A stretch of 64,000 bases of DNA, taken from positions 62,001-126,000 of the forward strand of contig CAVRGJ010000003.1 in NCBI GenBank assembly GCA_963720705.1, in the 5' to 3' direction. Both the position numbers and the translations under genes were made by a program. This DNA comes from DASWJZ01 sp963720705. GTDB taxonomy: Bacteria > Pseudomonadota > Alphaproteobacteria > Rhizobiales > Afifellaceae. Shown in pieces: positions 26,268 through 35,700 of this stretch (position 1 is the first letter of the stretch; every line of letters begins with the position of its first letter). The notes beneath the pieces were generated by a model, which was not told the DNA's origin, ran no database searches, and saw only the letters and a list, made by a program, of their open reading frames with translations.

Positions 26268-26293
26268 GGAACCATCTCGACCGCACCCTCGTT
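26268..26293 (+). promoter_or_regulatory. EcfG-type general stress response promoter
   Basis: GGAAC (26268-26272) and CGTT (26290-26293) are 17 bases apart, matching the alphaproteobacterial EcfG consensus GGAAC-N16-18-cGTT. It lies about 77 bases before the YciF-like gene. The rest of the 345-base gap (26025-26369) is AT-rich around 26110-26210, with no gene that I can support. Confidence 0.75.
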
Positions 26294-26369
26294 TCGAGAG
26301 GCAACCGCGTCTGATCATGACATCTGCGCGCGAGACGTTTCACCTTAGCTTCGAGGAGCATCGCAAGCC

Positions 26370-26873
26370 ATGGGCATTTTCTCCAAGGATATCAAGACGT
26401 TCGACGACCTGTTCGTGCATCAGCTGCAGGACATCTACTACGCGGAGAAGCAGCTCGTGAAAGCGTTGCCCAAGATGGCGGAGAAAGCGACCAGCCCGCA
26501 GCTCAAGCAGGCATTCAAAAACCACCTCGAAGAGACCAAGGGCCACGTCGCCCGTGTCGAGCAGGTCTTCAGAATGCACGGCGCAGACGCCAAGGCCGTG
26601 GACTGCCCGGCGATCGACGGGATCATCAAGGAGGCGAACGAGATTGCCGGCGACGTCGCCGACAAGGAGGTTCTCGACGCCGCCTTGATCGCCGCGGCGC
26701 AGGCCGCCGAACACTACGAGATCACCCGCTACGGAACGCTCGTCGCATGGGCGAAGCAGATCGGCCGCGAGGACTGCGCCAACGTTCTGACGCAGACTCT
26801 CAACGAGGAATATGCGGCCGACGACAAGCTCACACAGCTTGCCGAGAGCTTCATCAACCGCAGGGCCGCGTAA
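26370..26873 (+). CDS. YciE/YciF-family (DUF892) ferritin-like stress protein
   Basis: The 167-residue protein is an all-helical ferritin-like four-helix bundle with the family's FDDLFVHQLQDIYYAEKQLVKALPKMAEKA start and di-iron-type residues in the E-x-H patterns EETKGHVARVEQVF and AAEHYEITRYGTL. YciF proteins are induced by osmotic and other stress, and the upstream EcfG-type promoter fits that. A ribosome binding site GAGGAG lies before ATG 26370 and a strong terminator follows. Confidence 0.92.
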   Translation: MGIFSKDIKTFDDLFVHQLQDIYYAEKQLVKALPKMAEKATSPQLKQAFKNHLEETKGHVARVEQVFRMHGADAKAVDCPAIDGIIKEANEIAGDVADKEVLDAALIAAAQAAEHYEITRYGTLVAWAKQIGREDCANVLTQTLNEEYAADDKLTQLAESFINRRAA

Positions 26874-26894
26874 GCACCACCGTTCTTGAGGGAG

Positions 26895-26923
26895 GCGCGC
26901 GGGTCCGCCCGCGCGCTTTCTTT
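26895..26923 (+). terminator. Rho-independent terminator after the YciF-like gene
   Basis: GCGCGCGGG (26895-26903), loop TCCG and CCCGCGCGC (26908-26916) form a nine-base GC stem followed by TTTCTTT. It ends at the 3' end of convergent kdsA and may also slow that transcript. Confidence 0.85.
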
Positions 26924-27752
26924 ATGCCTTCGCCAAGTGATCGAACGCCATGAGGCGATCGATAAGCGCTTCCATTTCCTTGAGCGGCACCATGTTGGGG
27001 CCGTCGGAGGGCGCGTTGTCCGGATCCTGATGCGTCTCGATGAAGACGGCCGCGACGCCGACCGCGACCGCTGCGCGCGCAAGCACCGGCACCATCGTCC
27101 GGTCGCCGCCCGTCGATGTCCCCTGCCCGCCGGGCTGCTGAACTGAGTGCGTCGCGTCGAAGACGATCGGCGCGCCGAGCGCAGCCATGATCGGCAGCGC
27201 GCGCATGTCGGAGACGAGCGTATTGTAGCCGAAAGAGACGCCGCGCTCGGTCAGAAGCACGTTGGGATTTCCGCTCTCCACGATCTTGGCGAGGACCTGC
27301 CTCATGTCCCAGGGCGCGAGGAATTGACCCTTCTTCACGTTGACGACGCGTCCGGTCTTTGCAGCTGCGATGAGAAGGTCCGTCTGCCGGCAGAGAAACG
27401 CGGGGATCTGCAAGACATCCACTACCGTCGCGACTTCGGCGCACTGGGCCGGCTCGTGCACGTCGGTCAAGACCGGGAGACCGAGTTCGTCGCGAAGATC
27501 GGCGAAGACCGAAAGCGCCGATTCAAGACCCACGCCGCGTTTGCCAGATAGGCTGGTGCGGTTCGCCTTGTCGAAGCTGGTCTTGTAGACGAGCCCGATC
27601 CTATGGGCTTCGCAGATTTCTTTGAGCGCGCCCGCCATGTCGAACGCGTGGCCGCGGCTTTCCATCTGACACGGACCGGCGATCAGTGCGAGCGGCAGAG
27701 AATTTCCAAACCGGACGTCGCCGACCTGAACAACGGCGTTCGGCTCAGCCAT
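26922..27752 (-). CDS. kdsA: 3-deoxy-8-phosphooctulonate (KDO-8-P) synthase
   Basis: KdsA joins phosphoenolpyruvate and arabinose-5-phosphate to make KDO-8-P for the lipopolysaccharide core. The 276-residue protein has LIAGPCQMES, YKTSFDKANRTS, TDVHEPAQ, IPAFLCRQTDLL, NVKKGQFLAPWDM, LTERGVSFGYNTLV, DATHSVQQPGG and ETHQDPDNAPSDGPNM, all standard. ATG 27752 (MAEPNAVVQVG) is used, with AGGAGA upstream. A longer frame to 27884 adds arginine-rich sequence unlike the family. It overlaps the VOC gene by eight bases. Confidence 0.97.
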   Translation of the reverse strand: MAEPNAVVQVGDVRFGNSLPLALIAGPCQMESRGHAFDMAGALKEICEAHRIGLVYKTSFDKANRTSLSGKRGVGLESALSVFADLRDELGLPVLTDVHEPAQCAEVATVVDVLQIPAFLCRQTDLLIAAAKTGRVVNVKKGQFLAPWDMRQVLAKIVESGNPNVLLTERGVSFGYNTLVSDMRALPIMAALGAPIVFDATHSVQQPGGQGTSTGGDRTMVPVLARAAVAVGVAAVFIETHQDPDNAPSDGPNMVPLKEMEALIDRLMAFDHLAKA

Positions 27753-28620
27753 CTTCGGTTCTCCTGAAGGCGACGACCGCGTTGAGCCCCGGCGCCGGCG
27801 GCACGACCACTCTCCCCTCGCCCCGCTTTGCGGCGCGGCCTGCATACCTCGCGGCGCGCTCAAGGTCCAAGACCTTGAGTTCAAAGGCGGCGAAGCGCAT
27901 GCCGCGCCGCGGGTTCGGCGGGTCGATCTCGTAACGCGCTCGGAAGCCGGCGGGTGTCAGGATGAAAAAAGTCTCGCCGTCGACCTCCGCCTCGATGCCG
28001 AACGAGGTGGTGCGGAGCTCGCGCTGCCCGGTGGCCCCTTCCAGGAGGATATGGAAGTCAGCCGGATTCTCCGCGACCGCCGACACAGCCGATACCCCAA
28101 GCGCTCCGTTCGGATGATCGACGAAGGCGGGTTGGAAAAGCACGCCCTTGGCGAGATGTTGGGAGGTAAAGAAACTCGCGTCGCCTGCAGCCGGAAACTC
28201 GACGCTCGCTAGCGCAAACCCGATCTCGCGCTCCGTGCCGTCCGGCAGTTTCGCGATCCGCGAGAATCGGTGCACGGGGCCGCCGCCAAGCCCAGCGCCT
28301 TCGAACGCCGCGTGATCGGCCTCCGCGTCATCGCTTTGAAGCGCGACCATAGCGAAGCCCTCGCCCTGCCTTTCGGTGAAGCGCTTCATCCGCGTCACGA
28401 ATGTGACGTGCTCGGCGGCCGCCATATCGGCCGCCATGCGGTCGACGATCGTGATCGGCTCCAGGAAAGTATGGTTCTGGAAGAAGACGCAACAATTGCC
28501 TGTGCCGAACGGATGCTGGGCATCGGGCGCGACGACGAAACCGAGCCCGGTCAGCCGAGAGCGGGCGAGCGTGAGGGTGGTAACCGGCAGGACCAGATGG
28601 TCGATCAAGCGCATAGCCAT
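27745..28620 (-). CDS. VOC-family (glyoxalase-like domain) protein
   Basis: The 291-residue protein starts RLIDHLVLPVTTLTLARSRLTGLGF, the beta-alpha-beta opening of a vicinal-oxygen-chelate fold with His near the start, and has two related halves (second near AVAENPADFHILLEG). It resembles the Glyoxalase_3-type group, whose substrate is not known. It is coupled to kdsA by overlap but is probably accessory rather than part of KDO synthesis. Confidence 0.8.
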   Translation of the reverse strand: MAMRLIDHLVLPVTTLTLARSRLTGLGFVVAPDAQHPFGTGNCCVFFQNHTFLEPITIVDRMAADMAAAEHVTFVTRMKRFTERQGEGFAMVALQSDDAEADHAAFEGAGLGGGPVHRFSRIAKLPDGTEREIGFALASVEFPAAGDASFFTSQHLAKGVLFQPAFVDHPNGALGVSAVSAVAENPADFHILLEGATGQRELRTTSFGIEAEVDGETFFILTPAGFRARYEIDPPNPRRGMRFAAFELKVLDLERAARYAGRAAKRGEGRVVVPPAPGLNAVVAFRRTEDG

Positions 28621-28828
28621 CCGCTAGGCGATCGGAAGGGGCGTGACCAGCCCTGTCCCACGCCGCCGGCCTGTAAGGGCACGCGGGTCGAATTTCGCCG
28701 CCTCCTCAAGGACATAAGTATACAGACCGCGCTTTCGAGCCAACAAATTGGACAAATTCGACGGAATGTGGCATAAAGACGATCCATATACGTCACTTTC
28801 AGTCTTCTGCCGAAATCCGGGGAGTGCC

Positions 28829-29572
28829 ATGCGCAATTTCGCCGGCGCCTATATTCTGTTGGGCGTTTCAGGAACTGTTGCTCAGGCGGCGGAATCGCCT
28901 GAATTTCCTGAGGACACGGTACCTGTTGTTTATGAAAACGATTACCTCCTGAAGACTAAAGAAGCTGATTACTGGACCTTGGCGGAGTTTTACTCTCCGC
29001 AATCGACGAATTGCGGCTGCTCGGCGGCTTCCGCCGCGATGGCGCTGAACACCCTGCGCAACCGCGTCGCGCCCGACGCGCCTCCGATGAGCGAGCGCGA
29101 TCTCGTTGCGGCGGTGAACGACCCGGCCTGGATGGAGCGGACGGCGGAGGATGGTGGCGGCGTCACCATGGCCGACCTCGAACATTTCCTCCGCATCGGC
29201 CTTGACCGCTTGGATATCGGCGGCGCCGTTCGTGGGCTTGCGCCGGATCCCGAAGACCCCGCCACCATCGAAGCACTGCGCGAGGCACTGGTGCTCAACG
29301 AGGCCTCGCCTGGAAGCGTCATGCTCGCCTACTACAATCAGGCTGTCGTGACCGGCGACCCGGATGGCGGTCTGCACGTCTCGCCGATCGGCGCCTTTAA
29401 CGCGGAGGACGATCGCGTGCTCCTGATGGACGTTGACCAGGAATTCTGGCTGCCCTACTGGACCTCCACTGAGACCCTTTTTGAGGCTCTCGTGACGCCC
29501 GACCCGCGTGAGGACGGCGCGCTCGCCAATGAAACCGGAGGCTGTCTCCTGATCTCCGCCGCGGCTGGATAG
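28829..29572 (+). CDS. Exported phytochelatin-synthase-like cysteine protease (copy 1)
   Basis: The 247-residue protein has a signal peptide ending VAQA-AE and a phytochelatin-synthase-type papain fold. The predicted triad is Cys64 (in STNCGCSAAS, first helix NTLRN), His183 (GLHVSPIGAF) and Asp201 (VLLMDVDQEFW), followed by LPYWTS, as in the family. Bacterial members often cleave glutathione and may not polymerise it. ATG 28829 is used, behind GGGGAG, because an earlier ATG would lack a normal signal. A second copy follows. The signal peptide suggests work in the periplasm, unlike the plant enzymes. Confidence 0.82.
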   Translation: MRNFAGAYILLGVSGTVAQAAESPEFPEDTVPVVYENDYLLKTKEADYWTLAEFYSPQSTNCGCSAASAAMALNTLRNRVAPDAPPMSERDLVAAVNDPAWMERTAEDGGGVTMADLEHFLRIGLDRLDIGGAVRGLAPDPEDPATIEALREALVLNEASPGSVMLAYYNQAVVTGDPDGGLHVSPIGAFNAEDDRVLLMDVDQEFWLPYWTSTETLFEALVTPDPREDGALANETGGCLLISAAAG

Positions 29573-29668
29573 CAGCTGGCGCCGGTCCCTGCCCATCCTC
29601 TCTGGACGGACAATCCGCTTCTGAAGGATGATGCGCGCCAGCGCGGGTGCGCGCCGTGGAGCGGTTGG

Positions 29669-30409
29669 ATGAGCAGGATTCTGGCGCTGGTTTTCATTCT
29701 CGTTGTCTCGGCGGCGCATGCCGAGGAGGTGACGAAGCCGAAATTTGGGCCGGAAGCCGTGCCCATCCTGAAGGACTCGGCCTATCTGCGCGAAGCGCCG
29801 GCGCCCGACTATTGGACCTTCTCTGCCTTCTACGTCCCGCAGCAGACGTCGAGCGACTGCTCGGCGGCGGCCGTAACGATGGCCGTCAACGCGCTCCGCG
29901 GGCTCCCGCCGGACGCCGACGATGAGGTTGTCACCGAGGACTCGCTGCTTGAAGAGGTCGGCGATGCGAAGTGGAAAAACCAGGTCGTCGACGAGGGTCC
30001 AGGCGTCACCTTCGACGATCTTCGCCGGGTGCTCCGCGAAAGCCTCGATAGTGCCGACCTGAAGGACGCGACGATCGATGCGGTGCAGCCTGCCGCGGCG
30101 GATTCCGGATCGCTCGATGGCCTGCGAAAGGCACTCGCTGCCAATGAAGCGTCCGCCGACAACGTGATGCTCGTTTATTTCAACCAGGGCGTCATTACCG
30201 GCGACTGGGACGGGCCGCACATTTCGCCGATCGGCGCCTACGATGCGACCCGCGACCGCGTGCTCGTCATGGACGTCGACCGTGACTGGTATGTGCCCTA
30301 CTGGACGTCGACAGCGACGCTGCTTTCCGCGCTGGTGAAACCCGCGCCGGCGGACCAAGGCGTCCTCGCCGGAGCAACGGGCGGCTACATCCTCGCGGCG
30401 AAGAAGTAG
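29669..30409 (+). CDS. Exported phytochelatin-synthase-like cysteine protease (copy 2)
   Basis: The 246-residue protein has a signal peptide (ending SAAHA-EE) and the same fold as copy 1: Cys64 in TSSDCSAAAVTMAVNAL, His184 in GPHISPIGAYD, Asp202 in VLVMDVDRDW, then VPYWTS. It is clearly a tandem paralogue but quite diverged in the middle, so the duplication is old or the copies were acquired separately. It ends 14 bases before the carbonic anhydrase gene and may be in an operon with it. Confidence 0.83.
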   Translation: MSRILALVFILVVSAAHAEEVTKPKFGPEAVPILKDSAYLREAPAPDYWTFSAFYVPQQTSSDCSAAAVTMAVNALRGLPPDADDEVVTEDSLLEEVGDAKWKNQVVDEGPGVTFDDLRRVLRESLDSADLKDATIDAVQPAAADSGSLDGLRKALAANEASADNVMLVYFNQGVITGDWDGPHISPIGAYDATRDRVLVMDVDRDWYVPYWTSTATLLSALVKPAPADQGVLAGATGGYILAAKK

Positions 30410-30423
30410 CGGCTGCGCCCGCG

Positions 30424-31020
30424 ATGCTCGATCACCTGAAGGCGAACAACCGCGCCTGGGCCGCGCGGAGGCTTGCCGGCGACGCCGACTTCTTCAGACG
30501 GTTGGTCCGTCAGCAGGCGCCCGAATATCTTTGGATCGGCTGCTCCGACAGCCGCGTGCCCGCGAACGAGATCGTGGACCTCGATCCGGGCGAGCTTTTT
30601 GTGCATCGCAACGTTGCCAATCTCGCGCCGCCGCAGGACGCCAACTACCTTTCCGTCCTGCAATTCGCGGTCGATGTCTTGAAGGTGAAGCACATTCTGG
30701 TCGTCGGGCACTATGGCTGCGGCGGCGTGGCCGCTGCGGTCGACGGAAAACGGCGCGGCCTCGTCGATCATTGGCTGCATCCGATCCGCGAGGTGTTGCG
30801 TCAGCACCACGCCGAACTCGAGGCGATCGAGGACAGCCATGCCCGCCTCGACCGGCTGTGCGAGCTCAATGTCATGCGCCAGGTGGAGAACGTCGCCTCC
30901 GACGTATTCGTCACGGACGCCTGGGCGCGCGGACAGGCGCTCAGTGTCCACGGCTGGGTCTATTCGCTTTCCGACGGGCTCGTGAAGGATCTCGACGTGA
31001 CGATGAGCGGGCCGGGATAG
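30424..31020 (+). CDS. can: Beta-class carbonic anhydrase
   Basis: The 198-residue enzyme interconverts CO2 and bicarbonate. Zinc ligands are visible in CSDSRVP (Cys, with the Asp/Arg pair) and in VVGHYGCGGV (His and Cys). Other conserved regions are GELFVHRNVANL and SVLQFAVDVLKVKHILV. Length is slightly short of the usual 210-220. It follows the second phytochelatin-synthase-like gene by 14 bases and is convergent with pyrG. Confidence 0.96.
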   Translation: MLDHLKANNRAWAARRLAGDADFFRRLVRQQAPEYLWIGCSDSRVPANEIVDLDPGELFVHRNVANLAPPQDANYLSVLQFAVDVLKVKHILVVGHYGCGGVAAAVDGKRRGLVDHWLHPIREVLRQHHAELEAIEDSHARLDRLCELNVMRQVENVASDVFVTDAWARGQALSVHGWVYSLSDGLVKDLDVTMSGPG

Positions 31021-31039
31021 TTGTAGGCTGCGTCCAGCC

Positions 31040-32668
31040 TCACACAAGCCGGCTGTTCTCCACCGCCGCCTCTATGAAGCTCGCAAAGAGCGGGTGCGGC
31101 TCGAATGGACGCGACTTCAGCTCCGGGTGGAACTGCACACCGATGAACCAGGGATGATCGGCAAGCTCGATCGTCTCGGGAAGGAGATTGTCCGGCGACA
31201 TGCCGGAGAAGCTGAGGCCCGCCGCTTCGAGCCGTGGCCCGTATTCGATGTTCACCTCGTAGCGATGGCGGTGCCGCTCGCTGATCTCCGTGTCGCCGTA
31301 GATCGCGGCGATGCGGCTTCCGGGCTTCAGGATCGCCGGATAGGCGCCGAGCCGCATGGTGCCGCCGAGATCGCCCTGCGCCAGCCGCTTCTCAAGCGCG
31401 TTGCCTTTCAGCCATTCCGTCATCAGCCCGACCACTGGTTCGTCGGTCTCGCCGAATTCCGATGAGCTCGCGCTGTTGATGCCGGCGAGATGGCGCGCCG
31501 CCTCAATGACCGCCATCTGCATGCCGAAGCAGATGCCGAAGAAGGGCACGTCGCGCGTGCGTGCGAAGCTGACGGCGTTGATCTTACCTTCCGTGCCGCG
31601 CTCGCCGAATCCGCCCGGAACGAGAATGCCGTTCACGCCTTCAAGATAGGGAGCCGGGTCTTCCTTCTCGAATATCTCGCTCTCGATCCAGTCGAGCTTC
31701 ACGTGCACCTTGTTGGCGATGCCGCCGTGCTGCAGCGCTTCGGTCAACGATTTATAGGCATCGCGGAGGCCGGTGTATTTTCCGACGATCGCGATCGTCA
31801 CCTCGCCTTCCGGATGGCGAAGGATGCGGCTGATCTCGCGCCACTGGTCGAGGTCCGGCGCCGTCACGTGCTTCTCGTCGAAGGCCGCGAGCACCTGACG
31901 ATCGAGGCCCGCACCGTGATAGGCGACCGGCACGTCGTAGATCGTCTCCACATCGAGCGCCGGGATGACGGCGTCTTCACGCACGTTGCAGAAGAGCGCG
32001 AGCTTGCGCCGGTCGCTATCGGGGATATGGCGGTCGGAGCGGACCAACAGGATGTCGGGCTGGATGCCGATCGAGCGCAACTCCTTGACCGAGTGCTGCG
32101 TCGGCTTGGTCTTCAACTCGCCCGCCGTCGCGATATAGGGCATCAGCGTCAGGTGGATATAGATGGCGTCGCCGCGCGGTAGCGAATTGCCCAGCTGACG
32201 GATCGCCTCGAAGAACGGCAGCCCCTCGATGTCGCCGACGGTGCCGCCTATCTCGCAAAGGACGAAGTCGAACTCGTCGTTGCCGTCGAGGATGAAGTTC
32301 TTGATGGCGTCGGTAACGTGCGGGATCACCTGCACAGTGCCGCCGAGATAGTCGCCGCGCCGCTCCTTGGCGATGATCTCCTGATAGATCTTGCCGGTGG
32401 TGACGTTGTCCATCCGGTTCGCCGAGCGCCCGGTGAAGCGCTCGTAATGGCCGAGGTCGAGATCGGTCTCGGCGCCATCGTCGGTGACGAAGACCTCGCC
32501 GTGCTGATACGGGCTCATGGTCCCGGGGTCGACGTTCAGATACGGGTCGAGCTTGCGAAGCCGGACCTTGTAGCCCCGCGCCTGCAGGAGAGCGCCCAGG
32601 GCCGCCGATGCGAGACCCTTGCCGAGGGAGGAGACCACGCCGCCGGTAATGAAGATGTACCGCGCCAT
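31040..32668 (-). CDS. pyrG: CTP synthase (glutamine-hydrolysing)
   Basis: PyrG makes CTP from UTP with ammonia from glutamine. The 542-residue protein has the synthetase start FITGGVVSSLGKGLASAALG, KLDPYLNVDPGTMSPYQHGEVFVTDDGAETDLDLGHYERF (read in parts), EIGGTVGDIE, and a C-terminal class I amidotransferase with FFGICFGMQMAV (nucleophile Cys) and GVQFHPELKS (His, Glu). Length is standard. Only a short hairpin separates it from the convergent carbonic anhydrase gene. Confidence 0.98.
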   Translation of the reverse strand: MARYIFITGGVVSSLGKGLASAALGALLQARGYKVRLRKLDPYLNVDPGTMSPYQHGEVFVTDDGAETDLDLGHYERFTGRSANRMDNVTTGKIYQEIIAKERRGDYLGGTVQVIPHVTDAIKNFILDGNDEFDFVLCEIGGTVGDIEGLPFFEAIRQLGNSLPRGDAIYIHLTLMPYIATAGELKTKPTQHSVKELRSIGIQPDILLVRSDRHIPDSDRRKLALFCNVREDAVIPALDVETIYDVPVAYHGAGLDRQVLAAFDEKHVTAPDLDQWREISRILRHPEGEVTIAIVGKYTGLRDAYKSLTEALQHGGIANKVHVKLDWIESEIFEKEDPAPYLEGVNGILVPGGFGERGTEGKINAVSFARTRDVPFFGICFGMQMAVIEAARHLAGINSASSSEFGETDEPVVGLMTEWLKGNALEKRLAQGDLGGTMRLGAYPAILKPGSRIAAIYGDTEISERHRHRYEVNIEYGPRLEAAGLSFSGMSPDNLLPETIELADHPWFIGVQFHPELKSRPFEPHPLFASFIEAAVENSRLV

Positions 32669-32757
32669 GGGATTTGAGCCATAGCGCGGCGAAACCGATT
32701 CGACGAGTCAAAAAGCGCGCGAAGGCGACCGATCCGATAACCGCCGCGGAAATCCCC

Positions 32758-35700
32758 CTAGGCCGGCACTTTCGGTCTGGCGGCGGCCGCGCTCGCCTCC
32801 CTCCCGCGCGCGACGACCCGCCGCGCCAGCCGGCGGGCGAACGCGGAGAGCTCCTCCATGTAGAGGTAAATCACCGGCGTGATGAAAAGCGTCAGCGCCT
32901 GCGAAACGATCAGCCCTCCGACCACCGCGACGCCGAGCGGTTGACGCAGCTCCGAGCCGGCGCCAAGGCCAAAGGCGATCGGCATCGCCCCGGTGATCGC
33001 CGCAAGCGTCGTCATCATGATCGGACGGAAGCGGATCAGGCAGGCTTCGCGAATCGCCTCGCGCGGGCTTGCCCCGGCGCGCTGTCTGACCAGAGCGAAG
33101 TCGATCATCATGATGGCATTCTTCTTGACGATGCCGATCAGCATCAGGATGCCGATGATAGCGACCACGCTGACGTCAAAGCCGAAGATGCGAAGCGTCA
33201 CGAGCGCTCCTGCCGCCGCCGCGGGCAGGCCGGTCAGGATCGTCAGCGGATGGATGAAGCTCTCGTAGAGAATCCCGAGCACGACATAGATCGTCACGAC
33301 GGCAGCGAGAAGCAGGAGCCCCTGGTTCGCCACCGCATCCTGGAAGACCTGCGCGGTGCCGGCGAAGCTCGTGGTGATCGTCGGCGGCAATGCCAACTCC
33401 CGCTTGATCGCGTCGATCCGGTCGGTCGCCTGGCCAAGCGCGACGCCCTGCGGAAGGTTGAAGGAGATCGTCACCGCCGGCAGCTGACCGACCTGGTTGA
33501 CGGAAAGAAGCGCGGCCACCCGTTCGACCCGGGCGAACGCCGCGATCGGGATCATCTTCCCTGTCTCGGAACGTATCTTGAGGTCCGCGAGCTTGTCGGC
33601 GGTCCATCCCGCGCTCGGGTCGAACTCGACGATCACTTCATAGCTGTCGCCGGTCTTGAAGATGGTCGATGCCTGGTTTGTCCCGAACCCGTCATAGAGA
33701 TAGTCGCGCAGCTGTTCGCCGGTGACGCCGAGCAGCCGCGCCTTGTCGGCGTCGACGACGAGTCGCGCCTGCGGAGCGTTGTCCTGAACGTCCGTCGTCA
33801 CGTCAGCGAAATGGCTGTCGCCAGTCATGGCGGTTTCAAACCGGCGCGCCCAATCCAAGAGCTCGCCGCGATCTATACCTTGCAGCACGAATTGATATTG
33901 GCTGGCGGATGAGACGCCTCCGATCCTTAGATTCTGCACCGGCACCACGAAACTCGAGATGCCGGGCACCTGACCGAGCGACCTGCGCAGGTCACTCAGG
34001 ATCGCGGCGAGCGGCGGACGTTTTGGCGTCAACTCGACGAACATGCGGCCGGTATTCGAAGTCGCGGAACCGAAGTTGCCGCCGACCACCGACCCGACAT
34101 GCGCCACGTACGGCTTGGCGCCGAGCACGGCCGCCACCTTTTCCTGGAGCGTTCTCATGTCAGCGAACGAGATGTCTTGGCGCGCCTGCGTCTGCACCGA
34201 GAGTTGGCCGATATCCTCCTCAGGCAGGAAGCCTTTCGGCGACGTTGCAAAGAGATAGACCGTAGCGGCGACCGTGCCGACAAAGAGCAGAAAAACGAGC
34301 GGGCGCGCGCGCAGGCAAAAATCGAGGGCCGCGCGGTAGCCGCGAAGCATTCGCCCCTCCGGCCGCCGACTTGTTTCGCCCTCGTCGCTCCTTCCCGCCG
34401 CCTCGCGGCGATGCCTGCCCGGCAAACGCGCGCAGAGCATCGGCGTCACCGTCAGCGACACCAGCGCAGAGGTGACGATCGCGATCGTCACGACGACCGC
34501 AAATTCGTTGAAGATACGGCCGATGACGCCACCCATCAGGAGGATCGGCAGGAAGACGGCGACGAGCGAAACCGTGATGGAGACGATCGTGAAGCCGACT
34601 TCGCGGCTTCCGACCAAGGCCGCCTCGAAGGAGGGCATGCCCGCCTCGATGTGGCGGACGATGTTCTCCAGCATCACGATGGCGTCGTCGACGACAAGCC
34701 CGACCGCAAGCGTCAGCCCGAGGAGGGAGATGTTGTCGATCGAAAATCCGAGCGCGTACATCCCGGCGAACGTACCGAAGATCGACAGCGGAACGGCAAG
34801 CGTCGGAATGGCGGTCGCCGCGACGCGCCGCAAGAACAGGAAGATGACGAGCACGACCAGCCCGACGGTCAGTGCAAGCGTCAACTCCACGTCGTGCACG
34901 GCGAGCGTGATAGGCCCGGCGCGGTCGTTGAGGACGTTGATGCTTCCCGACGCGCCGAGATCGGCCGCGAACTTCGGAAGCATCGCCCTGACCTTGTCCA
35001 CGACCTCGACAGTATTCGCGTCGGGCTGCCGGAACACCGCGAGAACGAGCGACGGCGCACCGTCGTATTGGCTCTCCGTCTGCGTATTGGCGACAGAGTC
35101 GATGACGTGCGCGATGTCCTCGAGCCGCACCGGCTTCCCGTTCGGCGAGGCGATCACGATCTGGCGCATCTCGTCCGCGGTCGTCATCTGCGTGTTCGTC
35201 TCGATCGCGAGATTCTGGTCGGTTCCCTCGACCGTTCCTGCCGGCGCGATCGAATTCGCCGAGCCGATTGCGGAGGTCACCTGGTCGATCCCGATTCCAA
35301 GGCCGGCGAGCGCCGTTGGGTTGACCTCGGCCCGCACGGCGAACTTCTTTGCGCCGAAGACCTGTACCTCGCCGACGCCTTCGAGCGTCGACAAGGCCGG
35401 CGAGATCACCTGTTCTGCGAAATCGTCGAGCTCCGGCAACGCCATAGACCCGCTCTGGAGCGCGATCAGCAGGATCGGCGCGTCGGCCGGGTTTACCTTC
35501 CGATAGCTCGGCGGCGTTGTCATGTTGGCGGGAAGCTGCCTGAGCGTCCTTGCAATCGCCGCCTGAACGTCCGCCGCCGCCTGATCGATGTCGCGATTGA
35601 GGTCGAACTGGATGACGATGGTCGTCGACCCCTGAACGCTCTTCGCGCTGATGGTTTGAATGGCGGGGATCGTCGAGAATTGCTTGATGAGTGGCGTCGC

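Noticed and set aside
31025..31040. Terminator between carbonic anhydrase and pyrG
   Set aside because: AGGCTG/CAGCCT pairs well, but the stem is only six bases, overlaps the pyrG stop and lacks a T run, so I do not call it.
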